A stretch of 6,028 nucleotides of DNA from an uncultured Alphaproteobacteria bacterium (GTDB taxonomy: Bacteria; Pseudomonadota; Alphaproteobacteria; Sphingomonadales; Sphingomonadaceae), in assembly GCA_903939555.1 (NCBI GenBank), contig CAJAHV010000314.1, forward strand, positions 1 through 6,028. The letters run 5' to 3'. This document shows, one piece after another, positions 1 to 5,480 of the stretch; the first letter of the stretch is position 1; each line of letters opens with the position of its first letter. The notes under the pieces are model-generated. The model made no database searches and was not told the DNA's origin. It worked only from the letters and a program-made list of their open reading frames with translations. The position numbers were made by a program, and so were the translations under genes.

Positions 1-1
1 C

Positions 2-577
2 ACGGCGGTGCAGGCGGTGTTCGCGCCGCTGTTCGAAGCCGATGATCTTGCCCCCGACGGCGGCGATTTCGATGTGCTGATCCAGCCCGGCGACACGCTG
101 GCGCTGGGCGAACTTTTGATCGGCGTGCTGCACACCCCGGGGCATACGCCGGCCTGCGTCACCTATCTGATCGGCGATGCCGCCTTTGTTGGCGACACGC
201 TGTTCATGCCTGATTATGGCACGGCGCGCTGCGATTTTCCCGGCGGTGACGCCGCGACCCTGTATCGCTCGATTGCCGCCATTCTGGCGCTGCCGCCCGC
301 CACCCGCCTCTTTGTCGGTCATGATTATCTGCCGCCGGGTCGCAGCGATTATCGCTTCGAAACCAGTGTCGCCGACCAACGGCGCGGCAATATCCATGTC
401 CATGATGGCATCGCCGAGACCGATTTCGTCGCGATGCGCAGCGCCCGCGACAAGACCCTGGCGCCGCCGACGCTGATCCTGCCGGCATTGCAGGTCAACA
501 TCCGCGGCGGGGCGCTGCCCCCGGCATCGCCGCGTGGCCGGGTTTTCCTGCGTTTGCCGGTGACGATGCCGGAATAG
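2..577 (+). CDS. MBL-fold metallo-hydrolase, persulfide dioxygenase/Blh-like (5' truncated)
   Basis: This is the C-terminal part of a metallo-beta-lactamase-fold enzyme. The frame is open to the left edge (the first codons read T-A-V-Q-A-V-F), so the GTG at 8 is probably internal. Visible metal-site motifs, counting the GTG at 8 as residue 1, are HTPGH (42-46), GDTLF with Asp63, and VGHDY with His105. The block MPDYGTARCDFPGG (67-80) and the late LPALQVNIRGG are typical of the persulfide dioxygenase/Blh branch. Members of that branch (ETHE1-like) use one Fe(II) to oxidise glutathione persulfide to sulfite in sulfide detoxification. The HxHxDH motif, and any N-terminal rhodanese-like domain, would lie upstream of the window, so substrate and full architecture cannot be judged. 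The family is usually about 280-300 residues, so roughly the first 100 are missing. rlmN follows in the same reading frame after a single TAG. The fold is near certain; the persulfide role is inferred from sequence style. Confidence 0.87.
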   Translation, partial: TAVQAVFAPLFEADDLAPDGGDFDVLIQPGDTLALGELLIGVLHTPGHTPACVTYLIGDAAFVGDTLFMPDYGTARCDFPGGDAATLYRSIAAILALPPATRLFVGHDYLPPGRSDYRFETSVADQRRGNIHVHDGIAETDFVAMRSARDKTLAPPTLILPALQVNIRGGALPPASPRGRVFLRLPVTMPE

Positions 578-610
578 CCGCGCCGCCTTTCCCCCGTCCC
601 CGGCCTGCCC

Positions 611-616
611 TATACG
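611..616 (+). promoter_or_regulatory. Possible -10 element of rlmN (TATACG)
   Basis: TATACG stands alone in very GC-rich sequence and ends 6 bases before the CTG at 623. A start of transcription 6-7 bases downstream would fall on or next to that CTG, giving a leaderless message. A matching -35 is poor: TTTCCC at 588-593, 17 bases upstream, shares only three positions with TTGACA. There is no Shine-Dalgarno sequence in front of 623, which fits a leaderless start but does not prove it. Read-through from the upstream hydrolase gene, 45 bases away, is the alternative. Confidence 0.3.
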
Positions 617-622
617 CCCCCC

Positions 623-1924
623 CTGCAGATTCCCGGCCTCGTCGATCCCCAGACCACCCCGCGCAAGGCGGCACCGCCGCGCGCCGATGGCAAGCGCGCG
701 CTGCTCGGCCTGTCGAAAGCGCAACTGCGCGCGGCGCTGATCGCTGCCGGCATCCCCGAAAAACAGGCGAAGATGCGCGGCCAGCAGGTGTGGAACTGGA
801 TCTACCAGCGCGGCGCCACCGAGATTTCGGCCTTTGCCAACATCTCCAAGGACACCCGCGAGCTGCTCGATGCGCATTTCGTCGTCGGGCGGCCCGAGGT
901 CGTCACCGCCCAGGTTTCGACCGACGGTACGCGCAAATGGCTGCTCCGCTTCGACGATGGCGAGGAAGCCGAGTGCGTCTTCATCCCCGATGCCTATCGC
1001 GGCACGCTGTGCGTGTCGTCGCAGGTCGGCTGCACCCTCAACTGCCGCTTCTGCTTCACCGGCACGATGAAGCTGGTGCGCAACCTGACCCCGGCCGAAA
1101 TCGTCGGTCAGGTCATGCTGGCGCGCGATGCGCTGGGCGAATGGCCGAACGGCACCGCCAGCCTGCCGGCGCTGCCCGACAGCGATGACGACGATGAAGA
1201 TGGTAATGACAGTGATGGCCCGGCGTGGATTCCCGGCCAGAACCAGCCCGGCAGCAACTACACGTCGGAAGGCCGCATGCTGACCAACATCGTCATGATG
1301 GGCATGGGCGAGCCGCTGTATAATTTCGACAATGTCCGCGATGCGCTGGCGATCGTCATGGATGGCGAAGGGCTGGGCCTGTCGAAGCGCCGCATCACCC
1401 TGTCCACCTCGGGCGTGGTGCCGATGATGGCGCGCGCCGGTACCGAGATCGGCGTCAACCTTGCTGTCTCGCTGCACGCCGTCACCAAGGAAATCCGCGA
1501 CGAGATCGTGCCGATCAACAAGAAATACGGCATCGAGGAACTGCTGTCGGCCTGCGCCGCCTATCCCGGCGCCAACAATGCCCGGCGCATCACCTTCGAA
1601 TATGTCATGCTCAAGGACAAGAACGACCGCGACGAGGATGCCCGCGAGCTCGTCCGGCTGATCCGCAAATATGATCTGCCGGCCAAGGTCAACCTCATCC
1701 CGTTCAACCCCTGGCCAGGATCGGCCTATGAAACCTCCACCCCCGAACGCGTCTCCCGCTTCAGCGACATCATCTTCAACGCCGGTATTTCGGCGCCGGT
1801 GCGCCGGCCGCGCGGTCGCGATATCATGGCGGCGTGCGGCCAGTTGAAATCATCGAGCGAAAAGATCACCCGCGCCGAACTCGACCGCCGCGCTGCGGAG
1901 AAGGAAGAAGCCTGGGTGGATTGA
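623..1924 (+). CDS. rlmN: 23S rRNA (adenine(2503)-C(2))-methyltransferase RlmN
   Basis: This radical-SAM enzyme methylates C2 of A2503 in 23S rRNA; the family also modifies A37 of some tRNAs. Counting from the CTG at 623 (433 residues), the cluster motif CxxxCxxC is C137, C141 and C144 inside VGCTLNCRFCFTGT. C130 lies in GTLCVSSQ. MMGMGEPL follows, then the SAM-site block SKRRITLSTSGVVPM, and the methyl-carrying Cys is C405 in IMAACGQL. All essential cysteines are present. The first ATG is at 773, but the N-terminal accessory domain (LLGLSKAQLRAALIAAGIPEKQAK) is encoded upstream in the same open frame and leads back to LQIPGLVDP at the CTG. No ATG, GTG or TTG start exists in that stretch, so I take CTG 623; another CTG at 605 is possible. 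Relative to other RlmN proteins there is an insertion of about 40 acidic, Pro/Gly-rich residues before GRMLTNIV, which explains the length above E. coli RlmN (384 aa). Function is firm; the start is uncertain. Confidence 0.93.
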   Translation: MQIPGLVDPQTTPRKAAPPRADGKRALLGLSKAQLRAALIAAGIPEKQAKMRGQQVWNWIYQRGATEISAFANISKDTRELLDAHFVVGRPEVVTAQVSTDGTRKWLLRFDDGEEAECVFIPDAYRGTLCVSSQVGCTLNCRFCFTGTMKLVRNLTPAEIVGQVMLARDALGEWPNGTASLPALPDSDDDDEDGNDSDGPAWIPGQNQPGSNYTSEGRMLTNIVMMGMGEPLYNFDNVRDALAIVMDGEGLGLSKRRITLSTSGVVPMMARAGTEIGVNLAVSLHAVTKEIRDEIVPINKKYGIEELLSACAAYPGANNARRITFEYVMLKDKNDRDEDARELVRLIRKYDLPAKVNLIPFNPWPGSAYETSTPERVSRFSDIIFNAGISAPVRRPRGRDIMAACGQLKSSSEKITRAELDRRAAEKEEAWVD

Positions 1925-1936
1925 AGCTGGAGCCAG

Positions 1937-1990
1937 TGCGGCGACCTGCCGCAAGACACTGAACTGCGACGACCTGCCGCGCCGGGCTGA
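1937..1990. repeat. Degenerate 28-bp direct repeat with a small hairpin in the rlmN-cfa spacer
   Basis: Positions 1937-1952 and 1965-1980 match at 15 of 16 bases (core CGACCTGCCGC in both), and CTGA recurs at the same 28-base offset (1959 and 1987). This looks like a decayed tandem duplication. The first copy contains a perfect 6-bp stem with a 5-base loop, TGCGGC at 1937-1942 and GCCGCA at 1948-1953, 13 bases after the rlmN stop. No T-run follows, so it is at best a weak or Rho-assisted terminator. The rest of the 99-bp spacer (1925-2023) holds CTGACA at 1987-1992, a fair -35 match, but I see no convincing -10 at the right distance. Confidence 0.45.
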
Positions 1991-2023
1991 CAAGTCAAGG
2001 AAAAGTGATTACGCGAACTATTC

Positions 2024-3256
2024 ATGTATTTACTCGACCGCCTCTTCCGGAAAATGATCCGCGCCGGCGAATTGACCGTCATTGATGCTACTGGCGTGCA
2101 TCATGTCTATGGCACGCCCAACCCCGCCAAACCGCCAGTGCGGGTGCGCTTCACCACGGCGGCGGCGGCGCGGGCGACCGCGATCAACCCCGCGCTGGGC
2201 GCTGGCGAAGCTTTCATGGACGGCCGGCTGATTATCGAGCAGGGCGATATCCGCCAGCTTGTCGACCTCGTCACCTGGAACCTGCGCTGGCAGCGTGACA
2301 ACCCGGTTCGCTTCGCGCTGTGGCGCCAGGCGAGCATCGCCGCCAAGATCGACCAGATCAACTTTACGCGCCGCTCGAAACGCAATGTCGCGCATCATTA
2401 TGATCTCGACGACCGGCTGTACGACCTGTTCCTCGATCCACACCGCCAATACAGCTGCGCCTATTTCGACACCCCCGACATGACGCTGGAGGCAGCGCAG
2501 GAAGCCAAGCTGGCGCATATCGCTGCCAAACTCGACCTTCGCCCCGGCCAGCGCGTGCTTGATATCGGCTGCGGCTGGGGCGGCATGGCGCGCTACCTCC
2601 ACAAGGTCTCGGGCGCCGAGGTGCTGGGCGTCACCCTGTCCGAAGAACAATTGAAATACGCTCGCGCCGAAGCCGAAAAACAGGGCATCGCCGACAAGGT
2701 GAAATTCGAGCTGATCGATTACCGCGCCCTGCCCGAAAAGCACATCGGCGGCTTCGACCGCATCGTTTCCGTCGGCATGTTCGAACATGTCGGGCTGCCG
2801 CATTTCAACCAGTTCTTCCAGACGGTCGAGGCGCTGCTCAAGACCAATGGCATCGCGCTGATCCACTCGATCGCGCGCGCCGATGGCCCCGGCGCTACCG
2901 ACCCGTGGACGGCGAAATACATCTTCCCCGGTGGCTATTCGCCGGCGCTGTCGCAGATCGTCCCGGCAGTCGAAAAGGCCTGGCTGTGGATCACCGATAT
3001 CGAGGTGCTGCGGCTGCATTATGCCCATACCATCCGCCACTGGTACGACCGCTGCGAGGCAAAGAAGGCTGAAATTGTCGCGCTGTATGACGAGCGCTTT
3101 TACCGGATGTGGATGTTCTACCTCGCCGCCGCGATGTCGGCGTTCAACAATGACGGCCATATGAATGTGCAGATCCAGTTGACCAAGCGCCGCGATACGC
3201 TGCCGCTGCGCCGCGACTACATCACCGCAGTCGAAAAGACGCTGGTCGGGGCTTGA
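2024..3256 (+). CDS. cfa: Cyclopropane-fatty-acyl-phospholipid synthase family methyltransferase
   Basis: This SAM-dependent enzyme of the Cfa family (410 aa; E. coli Cfa is 382) methylates double bonds of unsaturated acyl chains in membrane phospholipids. The N-terminal about 120 residues form the family's lipid-binding region. The Rossmann methyltransferase core begins with HHYDLDDRLYDLFLD (124-138) and carries the SAM motif VLDIGCGWGG (178-187). Residues matching the E. coli bicarbonate site are present: C145 in QYSCAYF, E254 in MFEHVG, H281 and I283 in HSI, and Y333 in LHYAHT, with spacing close to that of E. coli. FPGGYSPALSQI is also typical. The start ATG at 2024 lacks a close Shine-Dalgarno sequence (AAGGA at 1997-2001 is about 22 bases away), but the frame is closed just upstream by TGA at 2006. 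The stop TGA overlaps a TTG of the next frame, and the S10 peptidase probably starts 38 bases later. A methyl-branched (11-methyl) fatty-acid methyltransferase such as UfaM-type enzymes belongs to the same family and cannot be excluded. Confidence 0.9.
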   Translation: MYLLDRLFRKMIRAGELTVIDATGVHHVYGTPNPAKPPVRVRFTTAAAARATAINPALGAGEAFMDGRLIIEQGDIRQLVDLVTWNLRWQRDNPVRFALWRQASIAAKIDQINFTRRSKRNVAHHYDLDDRLYDLFLDPHRQYSCAYFDTPDMTLEAAQEAKLAHIAAKLDLRPGQRVLDIGCGWGGMARYLHKVSGAEVLGVTLSEEQLKYARAEAEKQGIADKVKFELIDYRALPEKHIGGFDRIVSVGMFEHVGLPHFNQFFQTVEALLKTNGIALIHSIARADGPGATDPWTAKYIFPGGYSPALSQIVPAVEKAWLWITDIEVLRLHYAHTIRHWYDRCEAKKAEIVALYDERFYRMWMFYLAAAMSAFNNDGHMNVQIQLTKRRDTLPLRRDYITAVEKTLVGA

Positions 3257-3294
3257 GGCTTGCCCCGGCGGCGCGCGGCGCTACTGTCACCGCC

Positions 3295-4806
3295 ATGATG
3301 ATCCGCACCGTCCGCACCGCTTTTGCCACCGCCCTGTTGTTTGCCAGCCTGCCGCTCGCCGCGCAGGAGGCCGAAAAGCCCAAGGCCGCCGCCGCCGATG
3401 AGGCGATCCCCGCCCCGGTGCGCGCCGTGACGAAGCACAAGGGCAATTTCGGCGGCAGCGCCATCGCCTACACCGCCATCGCCGGCGAGACGTACCTGAA
3501 GGACAAGGACGGCAAGCCCAACGCCGCGATCTTCTCGACGACCTATCTGAAGGACAATCCCGAGCCCAACCGGCCGATCACCTTCCTGTTCAACGGCGGC
3601 CCCGGCTCGGGCTCGCTGTGGCTGCACATGGGGGCGTTCGGGCCGAAGCGCGTCAACATTCCCGATGCCAAGGATGACGGCGCGCCGCCCTATCCGATCA
3701 CCGACAATCCCGAATCGCTGCTCGATGTCACCGATCTGGTGTTCATCGATCCCGTCGGCACCGGCTTTTCGCACGCGCTCGGCAAGACCGATCCGAAAAT
3801 CTTCTGGGGCGTCACCGCCGATGCCAAATCGGTCGCCGCCTTCATCCGGCTGTGGCTGACCGAACACGGCCGCTGGAACGCGCCGAAATTCCTCGGCGGT
3901 GAAAGCTATGGCACCACGCGCTCGGCGGCGGTCGTCAACGAACTCGAAGGCCGCTACAATGATGTCGGCCTCAACGGCGTGCTGCTGATCTCGACGATCA
4001 TGGATTTCAGCCTCGAATCCGATACCGAGGGCAATGAGATGCAATATGTCATCCTCATCCCCAGCATGGCGGCGACGGCGCAATATCATAAAAAGGCCGG
4101 CGCCGGGCAGACGACCGAGGCCTTTGTCGAAGCCGCCCGCACCTTTGCGCTCGGCCCCTATGCCAGCGCGCTGTTGAAGGGCAAGGCACTGCCCGACGCC
4201 GAACGCACCGCCATCCGGCAACAGCTCGCCAGCTTCACCGGCCTGTCGGAAACCTATCTTGAAAACGCCAATCTGCGGGTCAATGCCCAGCGTTTCTACA
4301 AGGAATTGCTGCGCGATCGCGGCCTGACCATCGGCCGGCTCGATTCGCGCTACACCGGCACCGATTACGACCGCGCCGGCGAAGGCCCAGACAATGACCC
4401 GAGCTTTTACGGCATCGACGCCGCCTATCCCGCCGCCATGAACAGCTATGTGCGCGGCGACCTGGCGCTCAAGGGCATCGACCGCGATTACATCAGCATC
4501 GGCGGCGTCGGCGATTGGGACTGGAAACTCGGCAACCGGCGCGACGAACAGGCGTACATCACCGTCGCCCCCTATCTGTCACGCGCGCTGCGTGAAAACA
4601 GCCGCATGAAGATCTTCGTCGGCCAAGGCTATTATGATTTCGCCACGCCGTTCTTCGCCGCCGAATACAGCCTCGGGCGCCCGGGCTTTCCCGACAACCG
4701 CGTCGAGTTCAACTATTACCAGTCGGGCCATATGATGTACGTCCACGACAGCGACCGCACGAAACTGTCCAACGATATCCGGGCCTTCATCCGCCGGCAG
4801 AAGTAA
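3295..4806 (+). CDS. Exported S10 family serine carboxypeptidase-like peptidase
   Basis: This alpha/beta-hydrolase-fold peptidase of MEROPS family S10 removes C-terminal residues from peptides. From the ATG at 3295 the protein has 503 residues. The N-terminus MMIRTVRTAFATALLFASLPLAAQ is a classic signal peptide with likely cleavage after Ala23, so it should act in the periplasm or beyond. Next come the oxyanion region NGGPGSGS (100-107), DPVGTGFSHA, and the nucleophile Ser204 in GGESYGTTR. The triad is completed by Asp448 in GYYDFATPF and His479 in SGHMMYVHD. Length and motif order match bacterial S10 proteins. The frame also opens at a TTG at 3253 that overlaps the cfa stop; I prefer 3295 (or 3298) because the signal peptide begins there and the extra 14 residues would spoil it. 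No clear Shine-Dalgarno sequence is seen. It lies 38 bp after cfa and may be co-transcribed with it. Physiological substrate is unknown. Confidence 0.9.
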   Translation: MMIRTVRTAFATALLFASLPLAAQEAEKPKAAAADEAIPAPVRAVTKHKGNFGGSAIAYTAIAGETYLKDKDGKPNAAIFSTTYLKDNPEPNRPITFLFNGGPGSGSLWLHMGAFGPKRVNIPDAKDDGAPPYPITDNPESLLDVTDLVFIDPVGTGFSHALGKTDPKIFWGVTADAKSVAAFIRLWLTEHGRWNAPKFLGGESYGTTRSAAVVNELEGRYNDVGLNGVLLISTIMDFSLESDTEGNEMQYVILIPSMAATAQYHKKAGAGQTTEAFVEAARTFALGPYASALLKGKALPDAERTAIRQQLASFTGLSETYLENANLRVNAQRFYKELLRDRGLTIGRLDSRYTGTDYDRAGEGPDNDPSFYGIDAAYPAAMNSYVRGDLALKGIDRDYISIGGVGDWDWKLGNRRDEQAYITVAPYLSRALRENSRMKIFVGQGYYDFATPFFAAEYSLGRPGFPDNRVEFNYYQSGHMMYVHDSDRTKLSNDIRAFIRRQK

Positions 4807-4828
4807 CGCCGGGTCGCGGCGGGATCGG

Positions 4829-4897
4829 TTGAACGAAAGAGCCTCCGGCGGCTAGGGCCTCAGGCCCCAGCCGCCGGAGGCCCTGCTGCACGTTCAA
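4829..4897. terminator. Long palindrome in the convergent gap, probable bidirectional terminator or REP-like element
   Basis: The gap between the convergent S10 and SnoaL-like genes holds a perfect 13-bp inverted repeat: GCCTCCGGCGGCT at 4841-4853 and AGCCGCCGGAGGC at 4869-4881. Inside it, after one A-C mismatch, GGGCC (4855-4859) and GGCCC (4863-4867) pair around the loop TCA. Outside, TTGAACG (4829-4835) and CGTTCAA (4891-4897) form a further 7-bp stem separated by unpaired 5- and 9-base stretches. Read on the minus strand, the hairpin is followed by TCTTTCGTTC, a modest T-rich tail. On the plus strand the tail is GC-rich. Position and strength favour a terminator, better for the minus-strand gene. 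The nested symmetrical layout also resembles dispersed intergenic palindromes of GC-rich alphaproteobacteria. Confidence 0.6.
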
Positions 4898-4899
4898 AC

Positions 4900-5406
4900 C
4901 TAGCCCCCGAACGCCGCCGGCGGGTCACCCATCACCACCACCGTCCGCGCGCCGTCGGCGGCAACGCTTTCAACCAGGCACGACGTCCGCCGCGTCCGCG
5001 TCTCGGCGATCCACCAACGGCCGCCGCTGCGGACATAGACGTCATCATATTCCACCCCCATCTGGGTCAGCGTGCGCGAGCCAAGATTGATATTGTGAAA
5101 ATACAGCGACCAGCGCCCCGTCGCCCGGTCAGCGCCGTCAAAAGTGATGATGCCATTGGTGCCATGATGGATGTCGTAAATTATCGGCTGGCAGCCCATC
5201 GCGGTATAAACCGCCACAAAGGCATCGCGATCATCAAAGGCCGGAAAGCCATCATAGGCAATCACCGCGCCCTGCGGCAGCAGCGTGTCGCGCACCGCTT
5301 CGGGGTCCTGCAGGTCGCAACCGCGCAGGTAACGCGCCTTCAGGTCGCGGATGGCGCGGTCATCCTCGAGCTGTTGAACCCGGGCGGCGAGTGCAGCGAT
5401 ATCCAT
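4900..5406 (-). CDS. SnoaL-like / NTF2-fold protein
   Basis: This small protein of the SnoaL-like NTF2 superfamily has 168 residues from the chosen start. The pattern is characteristic: an N-terminal helix rich in charged residues (ALAARVQQLEDDRAIRDLKARYLRG, 5-29), an early D-x-x-D-P-E region, then His80-His81 in IHHGTNGIITFDG, an alternating strand with GRWSLYFHN (98-105), and YDDVYVRSGGRWWIAE (120-135) near the end. Members are cone-shaped alpha+beta folds acting as isomerases, dehydratases, cyclases or ring-hydroxylating dioxygenase small-subunit relatives; the sequence does not say which. I start at the ATG at 5404-5406 because GGAG lies five bases upstream (5412-5415); a TTG at 5419-5421 would add five residues and swallow that site. 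There is no signal peptide. It is transcribed divergently from the SDR gene, a pairing common in steroid, terpenoid and aromatic degradation loci, which suggests but does not prove a shared pathway. Confidence 0.82.
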   Translation of the reverse strand: MDIAALAARVQQLEDDRAIRDLKARYLRGCDLQDPEAVRDTLLPQGAVIAYDGFPAFDDRDAFVAVYTAMGCQPIIYDIHHGTNGIITFDGADRATGRWSLYFHNINLGSRTLTQMGVEYDDVYVRSGGRWWIAETRTRRTSCLVESVAADGARTVVVMGDPPAAFGG

Positions 5407-5411
5407 GGGCG

Positions 5412-5415
5412 CTCC
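5412..5415 (-). promoter_or_regulatory. Ribosome binding site of the SnoaL-like gene
   Basis: GGAG on the minus strand, five bases before the ATG at 5404-5406. It decides between this ATG and the in-frame TTG five codons upstream, since the site would lie inside the coding sequence if the TTG were used. Confidence 0.6.
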
Positions 5416-5428
5416 GATCAACTATTTG

Positions 5429-5451
5429 CGTAATCCTGCGGGCAGGTTACG
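5429..5451. promoter_or_regulatory. Imperfect palindrome in the divergent SnoaL/SDR spacer, candidate operator
   Basis: The 74-bp spacer between the two divergent genes contains CGTAA (5429-5433) and CCTGC (5435-5439) facing GCAGG (5442-5446) and TTACG (5447-5451): 10 matching base pairs with one extra T at 5434 and a 2-base centre. This is the size and shape of a site for a dimeric regulator of TetR, GntR or MarR type. It lies 23 bases from the SnoaL-like ATG and 29 bases from the SDR ATG, so one bound protein could control both genes. Candidate -10 boxes near it (CATATG at 5455-5460 for the SDR, AATAGT read on the minus strand just left of the palindrome) are weak and have no good -35 partner. 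Confidence 0.4.
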
Positions 5452-5468
5452 ACGCATATGCAGAGATT

Positions 5469-5474
5469 GGGGAG
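5469..5474 (+). promoter_or_regulatory. Ribosome binding site of the SDR gene
   Basis: GGGGAG sits six bases before the ATG at 5481 and is the strongest Shine-Dalgarno match in the window. It supports that start, which also places the TGxxxGIG motif at its usual distance from the N-terminus. Confidence 0.7.
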
Positions 5475-5480
5475 CGAAAA

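Noticed and set aside
1190..1225. The Asp/Glu-rich stretch of RlmN as a frameshift artefact
   Set aside because: The frame is open on both sides, flanking RlmN homology is in the same frame, and codon positions remain regular, so it is a true in-frame insertion.
1987..2023. A sigma-70 promoter for cfa using CTGACA at 1987-1992
   Set aside because: The -35 match is fair, but at 16-18 bases downstream the sequence is GC-rich (TACGCG) and no plausible -10 is present; GGAAA at 1999-2003 also lacks a partner for an EcfG-type promoter.
2030..3160. A 376-codon open frame on the minus strand opposite cfa
   Set aside because: It mirrors a strongly supported cfa gene; its protein is low-complexity and rich in Arg, Ala, Asp and Gly with no recognisable motif. 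Long antisense frames are expected in GC-rich coding DNA.
3253..3294. TTG at 3253 as the start of the S10 peptidase, overlapping the cfa stop
   Set aside because: It adds 14 residues before a clean signal peptide that begins at the ATG at 3295, and no Shine-Dalgarno sequence favours the TTG.
3217..4221. A 334-codon open frame on the minus strand opposite the S10 peptidase gene
   Set aside because: The translation is Gly/Arg-rich without domain signals, and the plus strand encodes an S10 protein with its full catalytic triad.
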